From NCBI GenBank assembly GCA_951813295.1, contig CATOTI010000002.1, forward strand, positions 248,001 through 312,000: a stretch of 64,000 nucleotides of DNA. Reading direction: 5' to 3'. The translations under genes and the position numbers were made by a program. How positions within the stretch are numbered: position 1 is the stretch's first letter; every line of letters starts with the position of its first letter. Origin of the DNA: an uncultured Pseudomonadales bacterium (lineage in GTDB: Bacteria > Pseudomonadota > Gammaproteobacteria > Pseudomonadales > Azotimanducaceae). The notes under the pieces are model-generated. The model made no database searches, was not told the DNA's origin, and saw only the letters and a program-made list of their open reading frames with translations. Of this stretch, positions 27,131-35,387 are shown in pieces.

Positions 27131-28458
27131 CAGGCGAGCATCTCGTCGATGTGGGCGTGTCGCGGGGCGTCACTAGGCCAAAACGTGCCGTCCTCATAGC
27201 CTGACTGGAAATCCGCTTCGGAAAGCCCGAGCTCATCGACGAAGAGTGCACGGTTGTCGGCGCCGATCCGAGGCGCTGCCGAGCGATTGTCCGTGCGCGA
27301 GCCCGACATGGAAAACGGCGCGCCCTGGACCGCGAAACGGCCGAGTTCCGGGTGGTCGAGTTCCCGATACATGCCCCGTTCCGCAAGCTGCGGGTCGCTC
27401 TCGAACCGGTCTTGAGAGCTTTGCACCGCGGACGCCGCGATTCCCCGCTCCTGGCATGCGGTCATGACGTCGTATTTGCCACGTTCACGTGTCCAAGCCT
27501 CGATCAGCCGGTCGAGTTCGTCCTGATGCTCGAGGCGAGAGCCGAGCGTCGCGAATCGCTCGTCGCTCGCCCACGAAGGGGTTCCCAGCACCTCCGCGAG
27601 CTTCGAGAAATCGCCATCGTCGTAGCACGCGATCACGCACCAATCGTTGTAACCGCCGGGCGCCGTCCGATAGGCGTTGTGCGGCGCCGCCCACGTGCCG
27701 CGATAGTTGTCGAGGCGCGCGGTCCCTGGCGTATGGGTGCGATTACCCGGTGGAAACCCCGGCCTCCGTGCGCGTCGGCCATTCACCGTCCGATCCAGGA
27801 TGGCAGGACCGTTCTGCGTCACGCCCATGACCATCTGCGACTGATCCACGTGCTGACCGCGACCCGTTCGCGACCGATGGTAGAGCGCATTCAAGACCCC
27901 CATCGCGCCGTAGAGCCCGCCGGTATCGTCGAGATACGACCACCCCCATCCGGCCGGTTCCCGCTCCGGCAGCCCCGATGAGAACGTCAGGCCCGACAGG
28001 GCCTGTGCGACCGGGCCGAACGTCTTGTAGCTGTGGTGACGACCCGTGTGCCCGAATCCCGACATCGACACATAGATGATGTCAGGCTTGATCTTCATGA
28101 GTTCCTCGAACCCGAGTCCCCAGCTCGTGAACACTCGCGAACTGAAGTTCTCGATCACGACGTCCACGGTGCCGATCACCTGTTTGATGAGTTCGAGCCC
28201 GCGTGGCATACGCACGTTGATCGTCACGCCGCGCTTGTTCGCGTTGGTGTCGTTGAAGTTGCCGTTCGTATTCGGTGTTCGCTCGATCGCCGCGGGCGTC
28301 ATCTGGCCCGTCATGCGACCACGCTCGTTCTCCGGCCACTCGACTTTGATCACTTCAGCACCCAAGGCGCCGAGCCAACGGGTCGCCCAGGGCCCGGCAC
28401 GGACCCACGAAAAATCCAGGACCCGGATCCCATCGAGGCTGCGGTTCGATACTGGCAT
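27130..28458 (-). CDS. CaiB/BaiF family (class III) CoA-transferase
   Basis: A 442-residue CoA-transferase with GIRVLDFSWVRAGPWATRWLGALGAEVIKVE at the N-terminus and the catalytic Asp in RGQHVDQSQMVMG. The Trp/Arg-rich insert (RAGPWATRW) is typical of the subgroup found in aromatic-acid and toluene-pathway (BbsE/F-like) CoA-transferases. The ATG before PVSNRS was chosen; the upstream extension of this frame is antisense to the next gene and looks non-coding. It is divergent from the solute-binding protein gene across 88 bp. Confidence 0.85.
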   Translation of the reverse strand: MPVSNRSLDGIRVLDFSWVRAGPWATRWLGALGAEVIKVEWPENERGRMTGQMTPAAIERTPNTNGNFNDTNANKRGVTINVRMPRGLELIKQVIGTVDVVIENFSSRVFTSWGLGFEELMKIKPDIIYVSMSGFGHTGRHHSYKTFGPVAQALSGLTFSSGLPEREPAGWGWSYLDDTGGLYGAMGVLNALYHRSRTGRGQHVDQSQMVMGVTQNGPAILDRTVNGRRARRPGFPPGNRTHTPGTARLDNYRGTWAAPHNAYRTAPGGYNDWCVIACYDDGDFSKLAEVLGTPSWASDERFATLGSRLEHQDELDRLIEAWTRERGKYDVMTACQERGIAASAVQSSQDRFESDPQLAERGMYRELDHPELGRFAVQGAPFSMSGSRTDNRSAAPRIGADNRALFVDELGLSEADFQSGYEDGTFWPSDAPRHAHIDEMLA

Positions 28459-28546
28459 CCGCTCAGTGTACGAAGGAAACCGGCCCTGGCCATAGAGCCG
28501 CGCGGTCACGGTATCCTCAGAGACGACAAAGATGTGCGAGGTTGCC

Positions 28547-30547
28547 ATGCGGCGAACCTTGATTGGCCTCACGGCAGGAACGTTGATCGTGGCGGCGTCT
28601 TCCGGCGCTGATGATCTCGAGTGGCGCGACGTCGGTCGAGCGCCGACGAGCGTGCCCAAGGCCGAGACCGCCTTCGCCGATCGCGACTGGCCGGAAGAAT
28701 GGTTCCACGCCCCAACGACCGCGAGCGAACGCGGCATCACACGCTACGCCGAGAGCCCCTATCTCGACCGCTACGATCTGCCGCCCGTCGAAGAGCGCCT
28801 ACCGAAGGATCCGCAGGTGATCACGCCGTACCGGCGCGTCGGCAAGTACGGCGGCAAGGCCAGAATCACCACCGGGGACGGCTGGACGTTCTTCAACTGG
28901 GAGGCCGCCCTCACGATCTCGGCCGATATGAGTCGTCTGCTACCCAATCTCGCCAAGACGTGGACGGTGAGCGAAGACGGTCGCACGATCACGATTCAAC
29001 TCCGTGAAGGGCTGCGTTGGTCCGACGGCGAACTTCTCACGAGCGACGACTTCGTCTTTACCTTCAATCACATCTGGCTCGACAAGGAAGCCTCGCCCGT
29101 CACCTCCCGGCTGATCCTCGGCGGGCGTATCGAGAAGCTCGACGAGCTGAATTTTCGCTACGTCTTCAACGATCCGAACCCCTTGTTCGTCAACCTGATC
29201 GCGCAATACGGCAACTTCCTGGTCGACCCCGAGCACTACTACCGGAACTGGCACCCGGCGTTTACGGATCGAGATGCACTGAACGAGCGCATCAAGGAAA
29301 TGGGCTTCGTGTCGTGGATGGCTTTCGTCGACGCCCAGCGCAACGCCCGCATCGAGGAGAGCGCGGAGGTACCGACGCTGCGCGCCTACCGACTCGTCAG
29401 TCGTTCGCTCAATATGATGCGATTCGAACGCAATCCCTACTATCACAAGGTCGATCCCGCCGGTCAGCAGCTCCCGTACATCGACACGATCGACGCGGAA
29501 GTGATCAACGACAACGCGCAACTCGTCTCGGCCAAGGCGTCGTCCGGGCAGCTTGATTTCGCCTCGTTTGCGCTACGAACCCAGGACATCCCGCTCTTGA
29601 AGCTCGGCGAAGGCACCGGCCTCATCGACGTCATGATCTGGACGCGCCTGCACACGAGCGACGTCGTGATCCAGCCGAACTACAACCACGCCGACGAACC
29701 ACTCCGCACACTCTTCCTTGATCAACGCTTCCGCCGCGCCCTGTCGCACGCGATCGACCGCGACGAGATGAACAAGACCATCTACTTCGGCCGCGGCGTC
29801 GGGCAACAGGTGTCCGTCCACCCCACGAGCATCTACTACGACCCGGCCGTACCGCAGACCCACGCGGAATACGATCCCGATCTCGCCAACGCGCTGCTCG
29901 ACGAGTTGGGGCTCGCGGACGACGACGACGACGGATTGCGCGAATACCCCGACGGCAGCGATCTCATCATCACGATGGAGTTTCTCGACTTCGAGACACC
30001 GAAGGGGATCTCGATGGAACTCGTGAGTGAATACTGGCGTTCGGTCGGCATCGACCTGCGCCTCAAGCTCGTCGACCGCGGCCTGCAATCGGCCCGCGCG
30101 CAGTCGGGCCACATGCAGATGACGCTCTGGCACGCCGACTTTTCGAGCGACATCCTCTTCCCCATCATCCCGCGCTGGTGGGCACCGGTGTACAACGGTT
30201 GGGACAACACGATGTGGAACGACTGGGTGCGCCACTACCACACCGACGGCCGTCTCGGAACACCGCCGCCTCGCGAGCTGCGCGAAGTTCAGCATTGGGC
30301 TGACGAACTGCGGACTTCAGTCGACCCGGCCGTACGTGTCGCCGCCGGAAAACGCATTCTCAAAGGCGCCGCGGAGAACGTCTGGACGCTCGGTACGGTG
30401 GGACTCGCTCCCCATCCGGTCGTGATCTCCAGCCGTCTGAAGAACGTCATCCGAGACGGCATTTGGGGTTGGGACAATCGATGGACGCTCTCCTACCACC
30501 CGTCGACCTGGTACTTCGACGACGACGCATCCGGAGGTGACGAATGA
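28547..30547 (+). CDS. family 5 extracellular solute-binding protein (orphan)
   Basis: A 666-residue peptide/nickel-type ABC solute-binding protein. It starts with a Sec signal (RRTLIGLTAGTLIVAASSGA), then has the SBP_bac_5 landmarks SEDGRTITIQLREGLRWSDG, DFVFTFNHI and FRRALSHAIDRDEMN. It is longer than the usual 530-600 aa, with an N-terminal acidic/Trp-rich extension. No permease or ATPase genes follow, so it is an orphan or uses transporter parts encoded elsewhere. The second ATG was chosen because GAGG precedes it by five bases. It overlaps the following dioxygenase gene by four bases. Confidence 0.85.
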   Translation: MRRTLIGLTAGTLIVAASSGADDLEWRDVGRAPTSVPKAETAFADRDWPEEWFHAPTTASERGITRYAESPYLDRYDLPPVEERLPKDPQVITPYRRVGKYGGKARITTGDGWTFFNWEAALTISADMSRLLPNLAKTWTVSEDGRTITIQLREGLRWSDGELLTSDDFVFTFNHIWLDKEASPVTSRLILGGRIEKLDELNFRYVFNDPNPLFVNLIAQYGNFLVDPEHYYRNWHPAFTDRDALNERIKEMGFVSWMAFVDAQRNARIEESAEVPTLRAYRLVSRSLNMMRFERNPYYHKVDPAGQQLPYIDTIDAEVINDNAQLVSAKASSGQLDFASFALRTQDIPLLKLGEGTGLIDVMIWTRLHTSDVVIQPNYNHADEPLRTLFLDQRFRRALSHAIDRDEMNKTIYFGRGVGQQVSVHPTSIYYDPAVPQTHAEYDPDLANALLDELGLADDDDDGLREYPDGSDLIITMEFLDFETPKGISMELVSEYWRSVGIDLRLKLVDRGLQSARAQSGHMQMTLWHADFSSDILFPIIPRWWAPVYNGWDNTMWNDWVRHYHTDGRLGTPPPRELREVQHWADELRTSVDPAVRVAAGKRILKGAAENVWTLGTVGLAPHPVVISSRLKNVIRDGIWGWDNRWTLSYHPSTWYFDDDASGGDE

Positions 30548-31434
30548 AGGCATACGTCGAAGGCGACACACTCGAGGACATACCCGTCGACGTCGAGGCG
30601 CTCGATGAGCTACGCGAAGAATTCTTCGCCAACGGTTTCGTGCTGATCCGAAACGCGTTACCAACGGGCCAGGTCGAGCGGCTGCTCGGCGCGGTCGACC
30701 ACGTCCACCGGAATTTTCACGACCATCCGCACCGCAACCCGAACCCCCAGGGATTCAACATGCGCCCGGTGATCGACAAACACCCGGCGTTTCGCGAACT
30801 CCTCATCACGCCGACGACGTTCCCCGCGGTCGTACGCTTCCTCGATCACTTCAGCATTCAGCTCCTGCAATCGCACCTCTTCGAGGCGGATCCGACAACG
30901 AACGACAACGGCCGGGGCACCGGCTGGCACAACGACGGTGGCGAACCGGCACTCGAAGTGAACGGCATTCGCGCATTCGGCAGTCTCAAGGTCGGCTATT
31001 TCCTGCGCGACCGGCTGGCCGACGACATGGGCTCGCTGATGGTCGTGCCCGGCAGCCATCGATCCCAGGGACCACCCGCCTGGGTAGGCGACGACGCCGA
31101 TCCGGCCGGCGCCATTCAGCTCAAAGCCCATGCCGGGGACGCGGTCGTTTTCCATCAGGGAACCTGGCACGCCGCCGCGCCCAACTACGCGAACGACACC
31201 CGCATCCTGCTCTACTACGGCTATGGCTATCGCGTCTTCCGCCCGATCGACTACCACTCGTTCGACGAGGCGTTTCTCTCCACCGCCTCACCGGTCGAGC
31301 GGCAGCTCCTGGGCGAGACGGTCAACCATCAGGGCTACTACGTGCCGACCATCGAAGACACGCCACTCAAGACCTGGTACGAGCATCACTTTGGCGCGCC
31401 CTCCAATCGCGGCAATCTGACCCGCCTGCGCTGA
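30544..31434 (+). CDS. phytanoyl-CoA dioxygenase (PhyH)-family Fe(II)/2OG oxygenase
   Basis: A 296-residue non-haem iron oxygenase. The facial triad is visible as WHND (His and Asp) near residue 125 and the distal His in HQGTWHAAAPNY, followed by the Arg in NDTRILLYYGYGYR that binds 2-oxoglutarate. Its start overlaps the solute-binding protein stop (ATGA), so the two are translationally coupled. The family hydroxylates carbons next to carboxylates or CoA thioesters and also acts on free small molecules; the coupling to a binding protein suggests the imported compound is its substrate (inference). Confidence 0.88.
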   Translation: MKAYVEGDTLEDIPVDVEALDELREEFFANGFVLIRNALPTGQVERLLGAVDHVHRNFHDHPHRNPNPQGFNMRPVIDKHPAFRELLITPTTFPAVVRFLDHFSIQLLQSHLFEADPTTNDNGRGTGWHNDGGEPALEVNGIRAFGSLKVGYFLRDRLADDMGSLMVVPGSHRSQGPPAWVGDDADPAGAIQLKAHAGDAVVFHQGTWHAAAPNYANDTRILLYYGYGYRVFRPIDYHSFDEAFLSTASPVERQLLGETVNHQGYYVPTIEDTPLKTWYEHHFGAPSNRGNLTRLR

Positions 31435-31513
31435 CCTCGTGTCCGAGCAGCGAACCAATTCAGCTTGGATTCACAGACGCCGCCCTAACGTTCACTGCAC
31501 GGAACTGACGTAG

Positions 31514-32119
31514 GTGAACCGTTTGTCCGATCGCCTGGCCCTGATCTTCGTGGTGCTTCTACTCGCGTCGACCGTCGGTTTAACAACCGTGAAGCGCTCG
31601 ATCGACGGCCCCCTCACCGACATGATTCCCGGCGGACGGCTGGTCGACGGTCACCTGGTCGACGTCTTTCCCACCAACTGGGACGACGAACTCGAATCCA
31701 TTCGCGGTTGTCGCGGCATCGAATGCAACGCCAACGTGCTCGTCGAACTCCAGCTCGTCGAGCCGGTGAGTTCACGCTACACCGGCATCATGGTGCGCGA
31801 CGGCGAACTCTACGTGCCGTGTGACTTGGGCTTCATGTGGAACCGCTTCGACGGCCAACAGCGCTTCATGCTCAGGCTCATCTACTGGTTCAAGACCTGG
31901 CACGAACACGCCGTCCTCGACGGCCGCGCCGTCATTCGCCTCGACGGAAACCGCTACGAGGGCGCTCTCGTGCGCGTAACCGACGCATCACTCGAGGAGG
32001 CGCTACGCGCCCAGCTCGAGACCATGGCATCCACCTCGCTCGCGCCCGAGACCTTGGGCCCACGACCGGCCGAAGCGCCGAACGACATCTGGTTCTTTCG
32101 GTTGGAGGCACGTGAGTGA
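31514..32119 (+). CDS. membrane-anchored protein of unknown function
   Basis: A 201-residue protein from a GTG start. An N-terminal hydrophobic stretch (about residues 9-26) is a signal anchor, and the rest is probably periplasmic. Trp/Tyr/Arg-rich segments (LIYWFKTWHEHAVLDGR) and two Cys in RGCRGIECNA, which may form a disulfide, are the only distinctive features. No family is recognised. It is 79 bp downstream of the dioxygenase and could belong to the same transcript. A GC-rich repeat begins about 60 bases after it. Confidence 0.55.
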   Translation: MNRLSDRLALIFVVLLLASTVGLTTVKRSIDGPLTDMIPGGRLVDGHLVDVFPTNWDDELESIRGCRGIECNANVLVELQLVEPVSSRYTGIMVRDGELYVPCDLGFMWNRFDGQQRFMLRLIYWFKTWHEHAVLDGRAVIRLDGNRYEGALVRVTDASLEEALRAQLETMASTSLAPETLGPRPAEAPNDIWFFRLEARE

Positions 32120-32178
32120 GGCGGCGTTGGTTCCCGCGAATGTGTCGGCTGGCGAGCTGGGAAGTGTCGATCCGACGC

Positions 32179-32625
32179 CAGTTTGAGACTGCAATTTCGT
32201 GGCTTTTTCTTCTAGGGGGGACCCTCCGGGTCCCCCCTAGGACCCCCCTGCGTCGCGGCGTTGCCGCGCCGGGCTCTTACGTCTCGATTTCGCTGATTGG
32301 GGTTTGCCGGCTTTAGAACTAATTTGCCCTTAGGTAGATCGTAGCGAACTGATCAGCCTGCAAATCCTTTCCAGGACATCGAGCGGAGGGATGCAGCAGG
32401 ATCCTGGAAATCGGACTAAAACCACCTGCGAATCGCGCCCGATATCGACAGACACCTTCCGGCGAACACGCCTTCCGCCGGGGCCCCGCGCGCAAAGCGC
32501 GCCAGGGGGGAACCACCCCCAGCGATTCCGCGCCGCGACTTAAGCGCGCGGCGAGATTCCCCCATCCGCCAACTCAGACTTCGCGCCGATCCGGCGGGGG
32601 CGTGGGGGCGGAGCCCCCGCAAGAA
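32179..32625. repeat. host repeat, copy A, left arm (GC-rich, palindrome-bearing)
   Basis: This non-coding stretch matches 51034-51482 with roughly 80-85% identity by eye, far below the near identity of the adjoining IS element. It contains a 13-bp stem (CTAGGGGGGACCC / GGGTCCCCCCTAG, loop TCC), a CGCGC-AAA-GCGCG hairpin and a GGGGGC-GGA-GCCCCC hairpin. The IS element interrupts it just after GCAAGAA. It looks like an older dispersed intergenic repeat rather than a gene. Confidence 0.8.
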
Positions 32626-32640
32626 ATGTATGGGCCACCC

Positions 32641-32884
32641 CATCGTTGCAACAGTCATTGGCGACTTTGGCAATCAGTCGGTCTGCACAAATGTATCCGG
32701 CCTGTTAATGGGCTATTTCACGCCCTGGCCTGAGTGGGATCCGCGGCTCGTCGGCTCAATTAGCAAGGCGGGTTCGTAGACCCCTTTTTCTTGCCCGAGC
32801 TTCGACGAAGCTGGATCGACTGATGAAGCCTGCCGCTAACGAGATGCCCGATGGGCAACCAAAATCCGTTCCCTACAACTGCCG
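32641..32884 (-). ncRNA. candidate bridge/seek RNA in the IS 3' end, copy A
   Basis: Read on the transposase strand, this region holds GCCC-ATC-GGGC and AGCTTC-GTC-GAAGCT hairpins and then two guide-like loops. Loop 1 has GCAAGAAAAA (32785-32794), a short GGGT/ACCC hairpin and TTGCTAAT (32759-32766). Loop 2 has CCCATTA (32706-32712), nine bases, then ATACATTT (32689-32696). These match respectively the left flank GCAAGAAA, the complement of right-flank ATTAGCAA, the element's left-end CCCATTA, and the complement of its right-end AAATGTAT. This is the order and strand logic of a bridge RNA (target loop, then donor loop). Transcript ends are unknown. Confidence 0.6.
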
Positions 32885-33910
32885 CTACGCGCGCCCTGGA
32901 TCGTACTCCTCACCACTGCGCAGGACTGCCCATGACAGGCGCGCCAGTTTGTTCGCTAACGCCGTGATGATCACGTTCGGGTGCAAGCCCCGCGCCTCAA
33001 GGTCATTCAGCCAAACACCTAGGCGGTGATCCTCCCGGCACAGGTTGTAGTAGCAGCTGCGCGCGCCGTGTATCAGCAGACTCCGAACGTAGCGGTTGCC
33101 GCGTTTGCTGATCCCCAGCAATCGCGTCCGGCCGCCTGTCGAGTGTTGCCGTGGCACCACCCCGAGCCACGCCGATACATCTCGGGCGCGTGTGAACTGC
33201 TCACCCTTGCCGATCGCCGCCACCAACGCCGTCGATGTCAGCGTGCCAATGCCCGGAATCGTCTGCAGACGCCGGCAGTCATCGCGCTCTCGCGCGATCT
33301 GCTCGATCTCCCGGGTAATCGTGCGAACTTCATCATCTAAGTAACGCCACTGTCGTTGCAGTAATCCCAAAAGCGCGCGTAGACGCCGCGACAATGTGCT
33401 CTCGTCGTCCGCCAGTATCGTCGGTAAGGCCTTCGACAACGCTGTCGGACTCGTGCGCACCGTGATACCTCGCTCCAACAGAAACGCTCGGATCTCGTTG
33501 ATGACGCTTGTGCGCGTCTTCATGAGCTGCTGACGGACGCGGTGCAGGGCTTGCTGATCGTGTTGCTCGATCGTCTTGATCGGCACATATCGCATGGTCG
33601 GGCGCCGCACCGCCTCCGCAATCGCCAAGGCGTCGTTGAAGTCGTTCTTGTTGGTCTTCACGTACGGCTTGACGAACTGCGCTGCCATCAATCGAACGTC
33701 ATGACCGTCGCGTTCAAACTGCCGCGCCAGGTGTTGTGAACCAGCGCACGCTTCCATGCCGATCACACATCGGCTGTGAGTGGCGACAAACTCAGCAAGC
33801 TTCGCTCGGCTGAACTGCTGCCGGAACACCGGCTTACCCGTGTGCGTCGTACCGACCACGTGGAAGGTGCTCTTGCCGACATCGATACCTAGGGTCACGA
33901 TCTGCGTCAT
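32885..33910 (-). CDS. IS110-family DEDD transposase/recombinase, copy A
   Basis: A 341-residue recombinase. The N-terminal RuvC-like DEDD domain has Asp10 in GIDVGK, Glu53 in GMEACAG, and Asp90/Asp93 in NKNDFNDAL. A coiled-coil region (about 115-215) follows, and the C-terminal Tnp_20 domain has IPGIGTLTSTALVAAIG, AWLGVVPRQHSTGG and GISKRGNRYVRSLLIHGARS, containing the candidate nucleophilic Ser. RPTMRYVPIKT is typical of the IS1111 group. The ATG at TQIVTL was chosen since GAGGAGA lies eight bases upstream. These enzymes recombine DNA using a structured guide RNA from the element. Confidence 0.93.
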   Translation of the reverse strand: MTQIVTLGIDVGKSTFHVVGTTHTGKPVFRQQFSRAKLAEFVATHSRCVIGMEACAGSQHLARQFERDGHDVRLMAAQFVKPYVKTNKNDFNDALAIAEAVRRPTMRYVPIKTIEQHDQQALHRVRQQLMKTRTSVINEIRAFLLERGITVRTSPTALSKALPTILADDESTLSRRLRALLGLLQRQWRYLDDEVRTITREIEQIARERDDCRRLQTIPGIGTLTSTALVAAIGKGEQFTRARDVSAWLGVVPRQHSTGGRTRLLGISKRGNRYVRSLLIHGARSCYYNLCREDHRLGVWLNDLEARGLHPNVIITALANKLARLSWAVLRSGEEYDPGRA

Positions 33911-33977
33911 GGGATGGTCTCCTCGAGGGAACGTCGTGTGGGGACACTGATTGTCCACTCGGGGTGGACCATCCCAT

Positions 33978-34030
33978 TAGCAATCAGAAACCCAGCCTAC
34001 TCCTCCGGCCAGTCAACGCTTCCCAGCGTC
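33978..34030. repeat. host repeat, copy A, right arm
   Basis: About 53 bp directly after the IS left end that match 52835-52887 with about three mismatches, after which the two loci diverge completely. It represents the other side of the interrupted host repeat. From its end to the next gene (about 70 bp) nothing is recognised. Confidence 0.7.
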
Positions 34031-34103
34031 GCCAATTCCCAATTCCCAGCCCACCGAATCAGAACTTTCCAGGTCATCGAGCGACATTTCCCAGCGCCAT
34101 CCC

Positions 34104-35243
34104 CTACTCCACCAAATGCGCCTTCAACACCGCCTCATCGAACTCGATCCCGAGTCCCGGCCCCGTCGGCGGCACGATATATCCGTTCTCGAACACCAAC
34201 GGTTCCTTGAAGATCTTCTTGTGCAGCGGTCCCTGATTCGCTTCCTGGATCATGAAATTCGGCGAGCAGGTGTCGATCTGGATCGCCGCGGCGGCGGCGA
34301 CCGGGCCGCAGTACATGTGCGGCGCGATGACGGCGTAGTGCGCTTCGGCCATGGTGGCGATCTTCTTGGCCTCCGTGATGCCGCCGCACTGGCCGACATC
34401 GAGCTGAATGATCTGCGCGGCCTGAGCCTGGAGTACTTTAGCGAATTCGTACTTCGTCACCAGCCGTTCACCCGTGGCGATCGGAATGCTGGTGTGCCGC
34501 GCGACCCGTGCCATCTCGTCGACGTTCTCCGGCATCACCGGCTCTTCGAACCAGAACGGGTGGTAAGGCTCGAGAAAGTCCGCGACCCGAATGGCGCTAT
34601 AGGTCGTGAGTTGGCCGTGGGTGCCGATGCCGACCTCGAGTTCGTTACCAACAGTCGAGCGAATGCTCTCGAAGATCTTCGCGGCGTTCTCGATCTCCTT
34701 CAGCGGGATGTCACGGATCGGGAAGAGCGGCATGAACGGATCGATCTTGCAGGCCGAATTGCCTTCTTCGAGGAGCTTCGCGGCGACATCGCCCGCACGC
34801 TCCGGGTGCTCGACCAAGCCTTCGCTCGGCATGTAGGCGTAGGCGCGGAGTTTCTCGTGATACATCCCGCCGAGTAGGTTGTAGATCGGCTGGTTGGAAG
34901 CCTTGCCCAGGATGTCCCAGAGCGCCATGTCGATCGCGCTGATGACCGGGGTCGCATAGAGACTCGGGTGACGCAGGTCATGGCGCGTGCCGTACATCCG
35001 ATCCCAAATGAGTTCGATGTTGAGGGGGTTCTCGCCCATCACGAACTGACCGACGAATTCCTCGATCAGGCTCACCTGCGATTTGATGTCCTTCAGATGA
35101 TCCGAATACGAGCTGCCGGCGATGCGTTCACCGATACCCGTGATGCCTTCGTCCGTGTGGAGTTCGAGGAATAGGAAATACTTGCCGCCGATATAGGGCG
35201 GTTCGGCCTCGACGACCATCGTTTTGAGTCCGGTCACTTTCAT
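34104..35243 (-). CDS. enolase-superfamily dehydratase (mandelate racemase/galactonate dehydratase-like)
   Basis: A 379-residue member of the MR/MLE superfamily. The N-terminal capping domain is followed by a barrel carrying EVGIGTHGQ (first ligand region with a His acid/base), the second ligand in WFEEPVMPEN, and the third in ATGERLV. QLDVGQCGGITEAKKIA and IAPHMYCGPVA complete the ManD/DgoD-like signature. These enzymes dehydrate sugar acids. It is encoded alone, divergent from the MBL/TauD pair across 144 bp, so the specific sugar acid is unknown. Confidence 0.85.
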   Translation of the reverse strand: MKVTGLKTMVVEAEPPYIGGKYFLFLELHTDEGITGIGERIAGSSYSDHLKDIKSQVSLIEEFVGQFVMGENPLNIELIWDRMYGTRHDLRHPSLYATPVISAIDMALWDILGKASNQPIYNLLGGMYHEKLRAYAYMPSEGLVEHPERAGDVAAKLLEEGNSACKIDPFMPLFPIRDIPLKEIENAAKIFESIRSTVGNELEVGIGTHGQLTTYSAIRVADFLEPYHPFWFEEPVMPENVDEMARVARHTSIPIATGERLVTKYEFAKVLQAQAAQIIQLDVGQCGGITEAKKIATMAEAHYAVIAPHMYCGPVAAAAAIQIDTCSPNFMIQEANQGPLHKKIFKEPLVFENGYIVPPTGPGLGIEFDEAVLKAHLVE

Positions 35244-35387
35244 GGTGGTTCCTCATTTCGTTGCGACATAACGAGGTTATGCCATGTCGCGTCCCGATCT
35301 CGCGGTGATCCGAACCCGACGCGATCGACGTGAGGCAAACGCCGGATTGCGATAGGTTCGAATGCCAGGAACCTCAGAGACGTCAGC

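Larger units (their letters stand above)
32626..33977 (-). mobile_element. IS110-family (IS1111-group) insertion sequence, copy A
   Basis: About 1.35 kb carrying one DEDD transposase. The limits are inferred from comparison with copy B. Near-terminal imperfect inverted repeats are ATGGGCCACCCC (32630-32641) and GGGGTGGACCAT (33961-33972), 11 of 12 matching, lying a few bases inside the ends as in IS1111 elements. No flanking target duplication is seen, as expected for the family. A long non-coding region of about 240 bp follows the transposase, the place where IS1111 elements encode their guide RNA. Only one base, silent in the transposase, was seen to differ from copy B. Confidence 0.85.

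Noticed and set aside
32179-32625. Small proteins (about 65-85 aa) encoded in the host repeat
   Set aside because: Reading frames are not preserved between the two diverged copies, and the sequence is dominated by palindromes.
32619-32641. Integron attC or CRISPR-like repeats around the IS
   Set aside because: No integrase, cas genes or regularly spaced repeats are present; the repeat occurs only as IS flanks.
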